From the NCBI GenBank assembly GCA_903813345.2, contig CAIIXF020000012.1, forward strand, positions 15,372,020-15,436,019: a stretch of DNA of 64,000 bases. The letters run 5' to 3'. Both the position numbers and the translations under genes were made by a program. The stretch comes from Owenia fusiformis. Its lineage: Eukaryota > Annelida > Polychaeta > Sabellida > Oweniidae. Positions 13,401 to 63,615 of this stretch are shown here, one piece after another. Position 1 is the stretch's first letter. Every line of letters begins with the position of its first letter. Below the pieces are notes generated by a model, which made no database searches, was not told the DNA's origin, and saw only the letters and a list, made by a program, of their open reading frames with translations.

Positions 13401-15454
13401 AAAAATGCACTTGATTAAAATTTGTTCTTGAGATCCAAAGTATAAAAAGTCCATATTTTTAGTTTCTGTATGTTATAACATCAACATGTTGATTAAAAAA
13501 TATAGATTTTTGCATTCCAGTTATAAATATTAATATAATGAATGATAATCTAGGTACAAGACCTTTAATAGTGCCCCCCACCTATACCACTCCAAAAGGT
13601 TGTGAAGTAGAAGGGGGTCCTAGCAATAACCTAGCGACAGTCTTTTTAATTTTCAAACAATGATTAATTCACTTATTAAATTATCAATACTTATCATATT
13701 GTAGTATTTACAATACTTTTTCAAACGGTAATATTTACAGAAGATTTACAAAAGAAGATTTATTGGTGCAAGTTAAAGGTTATTCTGATTTTCAAAAAAT
13801 ACTGATGATTAAACTATATTTTACACAGGGCCTTTAAGAATCTTTGAAGTAACTTGAAATTACATGATAAAAACACAGTAGATTTGTACAATTCAGGGCT
13901 CCAAGATCCATAATACCTTCTTTCTCAATGTAAGAGAGTGAAGAGATTCGAGAATTTTTTTAGATGGAAAAATGGGAACGCTCTGGAGATCTGGCACTGC
14001 CTTGGAGGATGGCATTGTCAAGTTTTGAAAAAGGAAATGGACCTCAGCGCCCTGAAATAAAAGCCTTGAACCATTCTACTAAAAGTTTGAACTGCCCAAT
14101 TCATGTTTTGGTACATTAGATCCCTTAAATCCACACTTATAGGTGAGAGAAATAAGTTACAGAAGAGCCTTTAAGAAACAACAGGTTTTAATAATTGAGA
14201 CATGAAATTGAAGTTTTTGATTTATGCCAAACATTAGCCAGGATATATCATTCATTTTAAGTATATTCTGAATCAGTTACTTAACCTAGACAGGTGCCAA
14301 TCTGAACTCATCTATGGGTGGGCCGTTCAAAATAATGACAAAATGCACTTTTTAGGGTGTTAACAAGACTTTGTGTTTCAGAAAGAATTGGGCTGGGGCA
14401 CAGAGGGGGCGGATCCATATTTTTGAGTTAGCTATGGGGATACTAAGCCTGACCATCTAGGCATCATACATGAGACAATAAGACACATATATTTTTTCAA
14501 AAAATTCAAAATGGCCACCAAGTAATTTACCCAGCATGCCCAAAACCTTATCAGATATCCAGATATTCTGCTCTTGAATCTGTTTTTTCAAATTGAACAG
14601 ATAAGCTGTTATTCTGGGATTGTGATGACAAGACAAGTCTAATTAGTGCCAGTATAGCTTCCCATAACAGACACAGCAAAAGACAATGATGATATAAATC
14701 CACCACTGCACAGGGGCTTGACGCGAGACTTTTTAATATAACAGTGCAATACATATCATTACATGTACTTGTAAAACACCTTATCACAAAAACCAAAGCT
14801 CAAAGATCATCCCTACAGGAGCTATCTTGGGTCTAAGACCTTGTTCGAACCCCTGGAGATCTTCTTTAAACAAGTCACATGATAAAAACACAATTTTAAA
14901 GACGTAAACTCAGACTTGAGAAAACCGCTAAAAGATGATAAGTTAATAACGACGCCTTTCATAAATATCTTTGGTTTAAAACTTGAGTTGATGGAGAGTA
15001 AACATTTATATGGCAATTTATACATATTTTATTGTTTTTATGAAATTGATTAGAAGTTTTAAATTCAATTATTTGAAGTGTTTATGCAAATAAGTCAGTA
15101 AGAAATTTGATTGTGCATATTTTATATACCTTAGACAAATACATAGCCCTATATAAAATCCAATACCCTAAAACCCAGACTCTAGTAGTTACAATTACTA
15201 ACTTCTGATGAGTTTTGCGAAGAACTTATGATCCCAAAAAGGAGTTTGAAATAAATCCCAATGAAGGTAAAAATGCAGAAAGTGCAATTCTGATTGGCTA
15301 GCTGTATATCGATTGACCAAATCTGATTGGATCAGTCCAAATGAAACGATTATTTCTCAAAGTAAGAGCATAGATGAAACAAAAGGTGAAGTGGCTCCCT
15401 GTAGGATTAGAGAAAGTGGCGCCACCTATAAAATGTATAAAAACTCCCTGTAAC
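10485..15454. other. Intergenic, no supported gene
   Basis: AT-rich. Apart from a pogo-like terminal fragment near 13030-13085 (TACAGTGATACCCGTATTTC) I see no feature worth naming. Confidence 0.45.
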
Positions 15455-15800
15455 CTTTATAAACTACCCTCTGCCTAGTATAGATTATATCACAGTTTAG
15501 CAGCCCCACCCCCATGACCTATACCCGTGACAGCCTAGGTAATAAATCATTTCAACCCTACTGCATTGAGCCACCTTTTCTCAACCAATCAGTGAGCTGG
15601 AAGAAACACATGCTAAATGCATGCTCATTAACTTCGCGATCATTACAGATAAAATGACCAAATATAGATGTCATCCGTATTTCAACGGTAAACTCTGAAT
15701 GGCTCAGTGAGATCAGAGATTTATTGTAAACTGAATGAGTGAAGATGAAGCTCTCTTTTAAGAAGGGAAGTCGAACGAATACAAAGGGTAGCTATAAATG
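15455..15800. repeat. Interspersed repeat, partner of 26450-26770
   Basis: Shares the AGCCCCACCCCCATGAC block, a GGTAATAAATCATT block and GAAGCTCTCTTTTAAGAAGG with the intronic copy. It has an ACCAATCAG box but lacks the TGACGTCA core. Confidence 0.55.
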
Positions 15801-18800
15801 GGCAATTGATCAAAATATTTATTGCACTTCAATCTAATTGATTGTCACGGCCAAGTTTTAAATAAAATAATACCCTTACTTTGTTTTTCTTTTGATATTG
15901 ATGAAAATCTAATGAATTCACACCATAGGGTCGTGTCTCGAGTAGTTTATGGGCTGGAGAACTTCAACAACTCCTATTTGACCTGACCTTGTAGCCCATA
16001 AACTTTGTGAGATGAATACAAAATATTTGTATAATAACTCCCAATTATAACTAATTAATTTTTCCACTATATACCAGCACTATAATGGTTATGAAATATG
16101 ATTTTGTATTGCAGATAAGAAGTCACATCACCCTTGTTACCATCCACACATTCTTTAGTACAGCCATTAGTACAATAGCATCACATCAAGTTTTTTTAGG
16201 TGAGACAATAGGCATAATATACATGTAAAAGATTCCAAGAAAAAAGATGAGTACTTGTAATTAATGGCATCAATTCTCAAATATTTTGAAAGAAAAACCT
16301 TATGTTACATTGCGTTCTTACTGTAATTGATCATTTGACTTGAGAAATTAAATCTTAAGATTGGTGTCATTTTTTGTCTTTCAAGATGCAAAGATGACTT
16401 TTTCTTATAAAATCAACATTGGCTTATTACAAGTATCACGTAAAATAAATCATATATCATAATAAATAAATATAATCATAAAAATAAATCATATATCAAA
16501 ACCAAATGTACTATAATTCATATTAGGCCTTATTTTAAAAAATATCTTTTAATTTTTAGAAAATTTGATTTTTAAAATTTAAAATTTTTTGAAAAAAATA
16601 TTTTAGATCTACTAGTACTTGTCAATTTCTTCTCTAGCACAGCTGAATATAAACTTATGACTCTTCTAAGCTATAGCTTCTCAAAATGCTAATTTTAATC
16701 TGAAAAGGACGGAAGATGACGATGCTAAACATTTCATTTCTTTGCCCTGGCCTACTTTTAAATGACCTTTACATGATAATTCACAAATTTATATGCAGGG
16801 CAATTAGTATGTAATTACCTTAATTATGGTAATTAAGAAACGAGAACTCTGATATTTTGAAATTGTATATTATAAAAATTAGTAAAGGAAATCTGTTAAA
16901 AACCACATCCCTCTTAGATTTCACACTCTAAAAAGGTATCAGGCATTACATTAATATTCATTAATTTCGAAAGAATTACGATCATAAAGTTATACATGCA
17001 CAATTAAACACCTCTACACCTCTGGGCCGAATTTAAAAAAAAACGGAGGCACTCATACTCCATTTTCACAAAATAATGCCTATTTTTGAAGATAGATGCA
17101 AAATGAAAAAATGGTACTAAGTGGGGACTACCGGAGAGAGAAAAGGCCATTGTAAAGGGGATCATAAACACTGGAAACATCCTTTGTCCAAGGATGTTTC
17201 AATATTCTTTCTATAACTGCTACAGCCATCATGATAAACGATGACATCTCAAATCTTCTCAGCCCTGAGATGAAACATAATACACAACTCCAGGTGAAAC
17301 AGAAAGATGCTATGAGTATCAGAATGGCTACAGTAGCAGGGAAGCTACATATTGAAGGATGGCCTGGAGTGCCCCAGAGAGAATATGTACCATTGTAAAG
17401 AGTATCATGAACTCAACATGTTTCAATTCTTTCTATAGCTGCTACAGCAGTGAAGCTCCATATTGAATGATGGCCTGGAGTGCCCCAGAGAGATTTCCCA
17501 TTGTAAAGGGTATCATGAACTCAACATGTTTCAATTCTTTCTATAGCTGCTACAGCAGTGAAGCTCCATATTGAATAATGGCCTGGAGTGACCCAAAGAG
17601 AATTTCCCATTGTAAGGGGTATCGTGAACTCAGCACTAGAAAGAATGTCAAGTACATCCCAAGGTGTTAACATTGTTTTATCATTTGTGTTACAAATAGC
17701 TAAGTGCTACCAAGACCTATCTACTTTTCCATTTGACCTTTCAATGACCTTGGAGGAATTTGGGTTTTCGAGGGAAAAGGTTGGAAAATTGTAAAAAAGG
17801 ATCTTTAACTCTTGCATTGTCATTGCATGATCTATTCCCCATACTTATACTATCTTTAAAGGGGGCCTTTAAAAGTTTTGAAAAATAGTGGTAGGGGAAA
17901 CAGAGGCTTGGATTATCCCACAAGTATCACCCTTTACTGTACTTCCACATCTCAAAATAGGCGTTATCTATAGTATTTACTGCAGTGGCTGCCTCTGCTG
18001 GGTTTCAGGGTACACATTGAGCATCAGTAACCATGAGATTTCAGGATAACTCCACAGATGGTGCTAGTGAAAAGGTAGAAGACAAAAAATCTAAATTTAA
18101 AATCGGGATGATGGTTGATTGAAATCAATATTTATCAGTGCAATCACCAGTGAAAATGTACAGATTTTATATTTTATTTTGTTTATCTCGTGTGTATATA
18201 ATTTTACAAAAAGTATGGCGAAATGATTCGGTTCACTTCAAATATTTGACTTTTTGTGACGGTGGTCTTGAGTTTGAAATCTATTGAAAATTGTTTAAAA
18301 TTTGGATAGATGGCGGAAAAAGCAGTCATATCTTTTTTTCTCAATGGGTGTTCTATGCAATTTTTGTTTTGATTTGAAAGGAGACATATGGAGCTATCCC
18401 GTGGTATATGTGGTTATGTACCGAAAATCCTCGTTTTTTCATAATCAATTCAAAGATTTCAATATTTTTACATTGGATTACATTACAGCATTTATCTGTG
18501 GAATTGTCCCTTCTAGCCTTATTAGCCTGATTTTACCAACACAATGTTGTGTTTATCACAATAGAAGTCGACGCCACTGTTTATAATGCTGTAGATCTGA
18601 TATGTTACTGTGATTTGCTACTTACTATTATCAATAATCACCACTGGTCAGTTAAGGAAATATTTCCGGTTTATTTCCTACCAAAACTTACCCTTCATAA
18701 GACATTGACTTTATCCAAACTCTTTAAAAAGATTTCAGAATATGAAAATTGGGGCACAAAAATGTCTGTCTATAAGTAGCTAATATTCAAACTCCTACAA

Positions 18801-19632
18801 AAAGGTTTCACAACTCCATTTAAGATTGAAAAGACCTATCAGCATGAAAACTGTAAAATCATGTGCAATAGTCAGAGGGAAGTGTAGTTGGCTTTAAGGG
18901 ATTCAGAGTAGTGGTCAGTTCTTAGATATTTCCTGTCCACTTCCTACCAAAACCACAAGCCAGTCAAGGTTGATACTAGCCAAACATGGCACCCCAAATA
19001 TACATATTTTGAATTAATAAATTCCTATTTTGTATTGATGCCATTGTGACTCCCCTACACACATCAAATAGGGGGGGGGGGGGGGTCTACCCTTACACCA
19101 TATACCAGCTTAGCAGTCCAAGATGCAGCCAAGGAGAAAATGCTCAACTTGCACAGTCGGCAACCTCACGTTTTTTTAACAGACCACACATTTTATTTTA
19201 CACTGTGCAGAGCTTCTAAAATACAAATGCAAGGTTGCTGACTACAAACAACCAGAATCAGAAGATTTCTTGGTAGTCTTACTTCAGCTTCTTGCGACTC
19301 CCCCTATACAGTTCACATCTGGAGGATTAAGGGTTCAGAAATTAATATGTTACATTATTTTTCACTGATTGTTTCATTCAGCCAATTCCAACTACTTTCA
19401 TGTAGTTAGAAAAAACAACTAAATTTTAGGTATTTTTAACTGATCGATTAATAGGCAAACATGCCTATAAATCGTGTCTTACTTATAAAAGTATTACATT
19501 TTCTGTCTAACTAGCTAACATTCATAAAAGGCCATGACAGGTACATTTGAGCCCATTAAGATGTCAGTATCAAACTAAATCATCTTTGTAGTCAGAGGGT
19601 ATTGTGGCAAACTGATGGAAATTCAGGATATA
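15801..19632. other. Intergenic, no supported gene
   Basis: Contains the 110-bp tandem repeat and a G homopolymer near 19071-19085. The open frames around 18302-18779 have no recognisable domain and lack codon or splice support. Confidence 0.4.
17358..17640. repeat. Tandem repeat, about 110-bp period
   Basis: Three units start at the GGCCTGGAGT motif (17361, 17472, 17580). Each contains GTATCATGAACTCAACATG and a GCTGCTACAGCAGTGAAGC stretch, the last less well. Confidence 0.8.
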
Positions 19633-19996
19633 CAGTAAAACCTGTAAAGTGAAACACCTCTGTCAGTTGAACACCTCCATAAGTGGAACACTTTTTAAAG
19701 GTACCAGAGGTAGAGGAGTCCCAGGATTATATTTGTTTGATAAACCTCTGGAAGTGCAATACCTCCCAAGTGGAACACTTTTTAGAGGTACCAGAGGTAC
19801 AGGAGTCCCAGGATTATTTTTGTTTAATAAACCTCTGTAAGTGCAATACCTCTATAAGTGGAACACTTTTAGAGGTACCAGAGGTACAGGAGTCCCAGGA
19901 TTATTTTTGTTTAATAAACCTCTGTAAGTGCAATACCTCTATAAGTGAAACACTTTTAGAGGTACCAAATGTGTTCCACTTAAACATGTTTTACTG
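19633..19996. mobile_element. 364-bp pogo-like element with internal tandem repeats
   Basis: TA-flanked ends CAGTAAAACCTGTAAAGTG and CACTTAAACATGTTTTACTG. The interior has about four units of roughly 85 bp with GAGGTACCAGAGGTACAGG and GATTATTTTTGTTTAATAAA. The frames through it are repeat artefacts. Confidence 0.75.
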
Positions 19997-21261
19997 TACT
20001 TTGATAAGTTCCGACACAATAGAATTCCCAATAGAACATGTGGTAAGCAGATACTTTAAGTTATATTAGTCTATTTGTTAAATTTTAGAATTTCAATGGC
20101 AATAATACAATGGTCAATTACAATTGGAGATTACAATACAACATTAGACAAAAGATAAAGATAAAAGACGCCAAGTAGGTAAGTGCCTCTTTGATGTGTG
20201 ACAGTTACATCATGAAAGATGTACTTCCATATATGGAGATGGACCATTAAAATACCCTGTTTTCATTATGTAGTGCACTCTCCTCTGACTGCAATGGATT
20301 ATTTTACAGTTTGAATTTCAAGTAGAGTACGCTGTAGGCCCAGCCCAACCTCATTTTCAAATTTGAGAGTGAAGGATAATGGAAGGCTTGGTCAGACTCA
20401 GTTGCACCCAATTTCATTTTGTGGCATCTACTGAAATTGCAATGCTCTGATTGGCTAACTGAATTCATAGGTTTATCAACTATTTCAAGAGTGTGAGACA
20501 TGAGTTCAACAATCTTCCAAAGTGTATTTAAAGTACAGCCCTCATTCAAAGTCTTGATACAAGACATTCTTACTTAAAATCATCCACAATCCATTGAGCC
20601 CTGGCTTAAATACTTAAACTTTTGGATCAATTTTGAACATTTTTATAGTTATTTGCCAGAATTGCAAAACATAAACTTTGTGTCTGATGACACCATCTGT
20701 AACCACATGATCATGAAAAGTGGTTTGATACTTTCATCAGTTTGTCTCAAATTGTATATGCCAGGTTGGAGTATTTAGATTGAGGTAGAAACAACAAAAT
20801 AAATATATTGACTAATAGGAGCCCCACAAATTAAAAATTCTGTTTATTGAGGTCTATTCTACTTGGCAACTCCAAAACCTAATCAAACCCCTCGCACAAA
20901 TTGATTTTTCTTTCATTTTTAATATGTACAGTTTCTTCTAACTGTACAGTAACAGGTAGAGAACAAGACATGTGTGTGATGTCACACCCTGGAGTCATGT
21001 AGAGTATGAAACCATAGAACCCATTACTTTAACTTTTTTTATTTTGGCAATATAAGACTTCCAAGACAAGATTATAGGATGAAAAATTAAAAATGCCATC
21101 TTGAAATTTACCCAGAATGCCTCATATTTAATCAGTACTATATCTTCATACCAAGAAGCATCTCTGAAAATTTCAACTCATTAAATGGTTAACCTGAAAA
21201 TGGTGGAAATGTGAAGATGAGATGTCCCATCAAGTGCTAACCTTCTGGCTACAATAATAAC

Positions 21262-21402
21262 CTGGAGGTCATTATCGAAACTTCGTAAAGTTACGAATTC
21301 ATAAATCAATTGTTGTAACCATGAATATAATGAAGTCACAGTTAGGGGACAAAGGACTTTACGAATTCCTAACTTTAAGAAGTTTCTGTTAATGGCCCCC
21401 TG
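21262..21402. mobile_element. Diverged relative of the 58969 element
   Basis: CTGGAGGTCATTATCGAAAC on the left and TTTCTGTTAATGGCCCCCTG on the right, imperfect inverted ends related to those at 58969-59492, 141 bp long. Confidence 0.55.
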
Positions 21403-22398
21403 ATCTCTTGTCCTTTTTCAGAATAAGGCTTTCCTGCTAAACTGAAGATTAAACTATATAGGCCTTGTTGGTGTAATAAACTCCAGTATTATCTCTAGCC
21501 ATGTTGAAGTTGGACTTCCTGGGAAATACCTTTCAAATAATCACTTGTGTTATCATCTCAATTAATAAATAAATAAAATACAAAAAGCTTCAAATATTAA
21601 AAATCTTGAATTCAAAAATCTCTGTATCTCTAATCAGGATCTTTCAATGCACATTCTTTGTCTGGTTTTACATTCTTTTGGGGAATTTGAGTTTGTCAAG
21701 TTGATGAAGAAACGGGAAAAGTTGGAAGTATTAAAGGCCCCATGGAAAGTTTGATTCAAACCTATTTACCATGATGGGACATTTAAAGTAAAATGTGAAG
21801 GGGGCATTTGGGTGATACAAGCCAATAATCAATCTGGCATCTTGTATAAATATTCAACTGAACATAATTTTATATCATATACAGGATTTATTAACCTGTC
21901 TGCCATATACAGTGACATCATTCAATTCTGTGTACATTATCAACTAACTATGACATCATCACAAATCGTGTACTATGTCATCATACTGTGAGTACTTCAA
22001 TTGTTCTATAATATAACTCACCGCCTGTTGAACATATATATTTCATATTACATAATTAGAGGCTTATTTAGCATGCTACAATTTATATAGAATATATTAT
22101 TATTACATACTATTCAGTTCTTTAAAAGGGTACATACAATTTCATCTTTATACATACAAAGTGAAAGTTATTCCAAGCAAATGAAATTGGCCAATATATA
22201 TATATTCAGTAAGGGTGTATTACCAGAAGTCCATAGATCTACAAGTGTGATGTCATAGATCTACAAAACTTTCTTGAAACACACCCCTGTGTTAATCAAT
22301 ATACCGCAAGAATACTCAAGTTTTACATTAAACAAGCCCATGGACATCCAGTATGTTAGCAAATACTCTGTGTACATAAAGGTTATAGCACAAGACAG

Positions 22399-22466
22399 TA
22401 CAGTACAGATCAGAACTAACCAAACACTTGAAGACACGTGGACAGTAAGTTCTGATTTGTACTGTA
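22399..22466 (+). ncRNA. Hairpin resembling a small RNA precursor
   Basis: A 19-bp stem (22399-22417 with 22448-22466) with one G-U pair and no bulge encloses a 30-nt loop; the arm is TACAGTACAGATCAGAACT. It could be a precursor-like hairpin or the paired ends of a very small MITE. No expression evidence. Confidence 0.3.
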
Positions 22467-22599
22467 GTAGATGAACGAATGAATAACTCACTTCTGCATG
22501 ATTCATACTTCAAATTTTCAATTTACAACATTGTATTTTCTAGGAATCCATTCTAATCACCCCTATACACATTGAACAATCATCTATCTCAAGACAGTG

Positions 22600-22835
22600 C
22601 GTAGTGCACATTGATGCTTAGTGCACACCAATGCATTAGTGCACACCAATGTATACATTGCACACCAATGCATCAGTGCACACCAATGTATACATTGCAC
22701 ACCAATGCATTAGTGCACACCAATGTATACATTGCACACCAATGCATTTAGTACACACCAATACATAACTACACACAAATGCATAGAGCACATCCATACA
22801 TAAGTACACACCAATGTATACAATGCACACCAATG
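22600..22835. repeat. Tandem repeat of GTGCACACCAATGCATTA-like units
   Basis: More than ten units of 18-20 bp alternating between CACACCAATGCATTAGTG and CACACCAATGTATACATTG; the frame on the minus strand is a translation of the repeat. Confidence 0.9.
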
Positions 22836-24422
22836 CAAATGTCGATACTTTAAATTACATGTACATTCATTCTATAATACAGATTTACATTGTACCCCCA
22901 CACGAGGGACTAGCTTAATAAAATCTAGATAACATAACGTTTAGTTACGAACACAAATGTAACAAAACAATCAAACCATAGTAAAAAGTGCAATCGGACC
23001 GAAATAAAGCATACATTTCTGTGGTATTTTACAATTTCTTAATTACATGTGCATTTTGGAACAAAACATTCACAAGCCTGGAGACCCAAGATATGTGTGA
23101 ATGGCTGAGTTCAATATTAGTTATGCTGATAATGCATGGTATAAGGTCAGATGCTTTAATAATAACTTTAGGCAGTCTATACCTTTCTGCTGGCAGTGAA
23201 CATTTAAGCACAATGGTTAATGTAAACCATATAAAGATAGACAAATAAACCTGGAGTGAACCCCTCTCATAAATATTTTGTCTGGTTACAGTTTTAGCTG
23301 GACAAAGTGGTGTTCACTTTTGACAGGTTTAATTGTACTATAAAATCTGCTTCGATTTTGCACTACATACTACTGTAAACTCTAAATTCTAATCAGATAT
23401 TCGTCTACAAGACAAATATCATGATTATAAAATTACAAATCGTATTTGAAACTTTCTGTATACATCAAGCTATATCATCAAAGCAGATGTCTGACTTTCA
23501 ATTGTTTGTTGTGATCTACAAACTGTGTTTCTATGACAACAAGCTAAGTTCACTTTTTTATATCTGATTCATTATTTTACTCATGACTTTTCAAATATTG
23601 TTCTATGCTCTCTCACTGGATTTAAAGGAACAATATAAGATAACTTACAATAAGCTTTTTTTCAAAGACTATAAAGACTACATAGCAACTTTAATCAAAA
23701 TAACACCCTCACTTCGAACTTATATGAATGAAAATTACATTTATAATTCATAAACTTTCTGGCCATATGAATGTATGAATAAACTTTTGAGTACTTTATT
23801 TCCTAACCGGTACTTTTGAGAACTGGTACTTTTGAGAACCAGTACTTTTGAGACCCTTGATGATATTGTAACTCTCTCTAACCTAGTTCTATATCACATA
23901 TAATACACAACTCTAATGTTAAACTCAAACAACACAATCTGGGATGGAATTACTATTATACTGTTGCCTTGTACATTATGATGAGTGATAATGAAATAAC
24001 ATTCAAAATCAGAATGGAATCCATACACAGGATGTATAAAAAATATCCCGGAGACCCTGTAAATGTACTTTTAAGCAAAATCTGAGATTTGAGTTTAACA
24101 TTAAAGCTATGAGTTCAAATCTTGGTTGCATTTGCACATAGCCTAAATCTGGGCCTGAAGACTACAGAATCTGAACACTATACACTTTTCACCCTTTTCT
24201 ATAAATTATATCTATTGTTCTATTGGTTCCCCTGCTGTAGGTTTTCCATACGTTTTTCGCATATTTTCTTAACCTCCTTTCGTCAATTCTCCATTATACC
24301 TAACATTCATTTACAATTTCCGTGATTTTTTCCATTTCAGTTTGTCCTGACGTGACAATCCTATGAATCTCTTACCAAATCGTAATTGTTCTAAATTATG
24401 ACACCGACTAATCGTTCAATAT

Positions 24423-24428
24423 TTTATT
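24423..24428 (-). terminator. Possible CLTC poly(A) signal AATAAA
   Basis: A minus-strand AATAAA about 40 bases past the stop codon. This would give a very short 3' UTR, so other AATAAA hexamers further on (for example at 23795-23800) may be used instead. Confidence 0.25.
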
Positions 24429-24465
24429 TATATATGTATATTCTTTTATGGTGTTAGGGTTTCTC

Positions 24466-60914
<36,449 letters not shown>

Positions 60915-61035
60915 CTAGAAACAGAGAAATACACAGTATTAATTAAAGTATCATTTTGGCAATAGATAAATCATGGTTCAGTTGAGCCAAGGCTTTTAAT
61001 ATTTATGACAATTTGGGCAACTTTAAATACAACAC

Positions 61036-61209
61036 AGAATTTTCTCCAGGATTTTTTCTCAAGTGGGTGCAAAATTCTTTGATTTCACAATTTAGACAAA
61101 ATTTGGTCAAAATATGCCTATTTTTATGATTTTCAGGTGGGTGGAAGTTTATTTTTAAAATCTCAATTGGGTGCAGCACCCACTTTCTTTAATGCTGAGG
61201 AGGTCACTG
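61036..61209. mobile_element. Degraded copy of CAGTGGTCTCCCCAG MITE
   Basis: Shares the interior AAGTGGGTGCAAAATT, the GGTCAAAATATGC stretch and the AATGCTGAGGAGGTCACTG end with the better copy at 63410-63615; its left end has decayed. Confidence 0.6.
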
Positions 61210-63409
61210 CAACACAAATGTAGCATCCCAAAAGTCCCGAGAGATTTGTTTTTTCTACAATTCATCATTTTCTCGCGTGGAAACCAAGTGTCTATATATA
61301 CATTTTGACTTATATTTTAACATACAATAAAATCATTGAAGAATGTCAATAGATTAATACAGAATTCTAATGTTCTCTAACTAACTAAACAGGGAAAACA
61401 TTATTTTAAGGTGGTTTCTCCACCACTTGAGAGAACATTAACTGGGAATCAATCAATATAATATCTAAAACAGGCTACCACACTATCAGGGTGTGCACTT
61501 AATAAATCAATACCCAAATTCCATTCTTAGCTATTAACCAGACAACTCATTTTCCAATGGTCAGAATTACTAAATGGAAGATGGATTTAGCAATATTTAG
61601 TACGAGTCTTGAATACAGTTTGTATTCCTCAACCAAAATTAATTAGATAATTAATTAGGTAGGGGAAGGGCTTTACAGGAGAATATACACTGTACTAACA
61701 AGACATGCACTAAAGTAAAATGTCATTGATGTATGTTAAACCCAAGAATTAATTTGAATTGCCTAGTTGAACTATAATACACCCCCAAATGGCTGCATGT
61801 ATTAATAATTCATAAACACAGGTGTACATTTCCTAACTACTTTATTTCAATCAAATAGTCTGATTCAAACGAAGTGATGAATAATTTCAACATGTTCATG
61901 ATTAAAGCAATCTTTAAATCAAATATTAAAGAACTAAGACCAGGTATTTGGAGTATGTTCATTACGCCAATGTGAAATTGTGAACTTTCTTTATGGATGT
62001 CTGATGCTAACAGATCTTTATCTATTTCATTTTTTCTGGCTTATGCCTGACTCTAAATCTCTTGTGTCAAGTTTAACTTCCTTGGTTAATTAGTTGGTCT
62101 ATAACAGTATAAGAAAGGTTACTGAAAGAACTATAGCAATTTAGCAGAGTATCTAATATCAATACTCTTTAAGTATTGATTAATGATTACAACTCTACTA
62201 TATTTACTACTATGCAATATTGTATGTTTTTATGACATATGGCCTTGTAATAGCCTCAGTTTGGGAAAATCAATGCAGGGAATGGGGTGATTTTCTAGGA
62301 GTAATTTCAACGCTCACATACATCCAGTAAAACCTATATATGTAGACATGTCAACAGTGAACACTTTTTTGGCTCAAGTATTTAGATAACTCATTGGCTG
62401 CTATTATAAGATGCAATAATTAGACAAATCAATGCAGGGAATGGGGTGATTTTCTATAAATAGTTTCTACGCTCACATTCATACAGAGAAACCTGTGTGT
62501 TAACACCTATATAAAAATGAATATGTCAAAATGTGAAATTTGGACAACCTCTTAGATGCTGTAATGATAATGTTAGTCTAAATATAAAGATTTCTCATTT
62601 GATACAATAAGTTTATCCAAAAAGGGATCACCTAAATTGTATTGTATTTACATGTACCTCTAATTAATAGAGAGTTACCTAAAGAGTTTTACTGTGCATT
62701 AGTAAAAATCCCATTTTGTATATTATTCTGTATTACATATTTAGATGGTACAGTATAAATACTCTTAAAGGTGGGATGCCGATAACTCAGAAGAAATTAT
62801 AAACTCTGATGGACATATTCCTTATCACTATATCATCTTCCTGATGAGACACATCAGAACTTGGGATTCATAGCCATTCAACCAAGCCACAAAAAAGTAT
62901 ATAAATTAGTTGTTCAACATGTTCAATTGTGTTAATATTATCCACATTCAACCTTTAATAGCATCATTTTACAAATCCAGACAGCCATGAATTAATTTAA
63001 TTTAATGTGGCAAGCATTTAATGAATATTTTGCCATAAAATGGAAATGAACATTAACAGGTTATATACTATGGAAACAAGCAATATAAACAAGGTCAAAA
63101 TGATCTCTTAGTTAAGGATGCTCTGTTTCTATTAGTGCAACCTTGTAAGTGGAAAACAAGATTTGAAGGACACAATACGTTCAATAATGATAATGTTTGC
63201 TTCAGATGATCCTGCCCCAGCTTCCCTTGTTCCATATGCTTGACTTAACACTACAGGTGCAACATTATTTGAACATGTGTGCAAAACAGCAGATAGATCT
63301 TGTATACAGATAGATATAGTATATGGGTGAAAATGATGACCACTCATACTGCCCCACCTCCTATTCTCCCATATATTTAAAACTTAATATTTAACTTGAG
63401 AACATGAGT

Positions 63410-63615
63410 CAGTGGTCTCCCCAGTATTTTTTCTCAGGTGGGTGCAAACTTCTCATTTTCATAATTTTGACCAAAATTGGTCAAAATATGCTAATTTTTC
63501 ATGATTTTTCTCATTTTCAAGTGGGTGCAAATAGATTTTCAGGTGGGTGCTAGCCTATTTTCAAAATCTCAGGTGGGTGCTGCGCCCACTTGCTTTAATG
63601 CTGGGGAGATCACTG
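63410..63615. mobile_element. 206-bp MITE with CAGTGGTCTCCCCAG ends
   Basis: The left 19 bases (CAGTGGTCTCCCCAGTATT) and the right end read inward (CAGTGATCTCCCCAGCATT) differ at two positions. The direct repeat TGAGT flanks it. The interior repeats GGTGGGTGC several times. No coding capacity. Confidence 0.65.

Larger units (their letters stand above)
20000..24422. other. Region downstream of CLTC
   Basis: Probably CLTC 3' UTR in its upper part, then intergenic. It includes the MITE, hairpin and tandem repeat listed separately, a partial pogo-like end near 23330, and a triplicate of GGTACTTTTGAGA at 23811-23850. No other gene supported. Confidence 0.4.

Noticed and set aside
18302-18779. Overlapping open frames of 76-94 codons
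   Set aside because: No domain, no splice context and AT-rich composition like the surroundings.
19649-20069. Repetitive frames with VPEVQESQDYF-type units
   Set aside because: They come from the 85-bp tandem repeat inside a transposon; no start, splice or domain support.
22636-22833. Cys/Trp-rich repeat frame on the minus strand
   Set aside because: Translation of the CACACCAATG tandem repeat.
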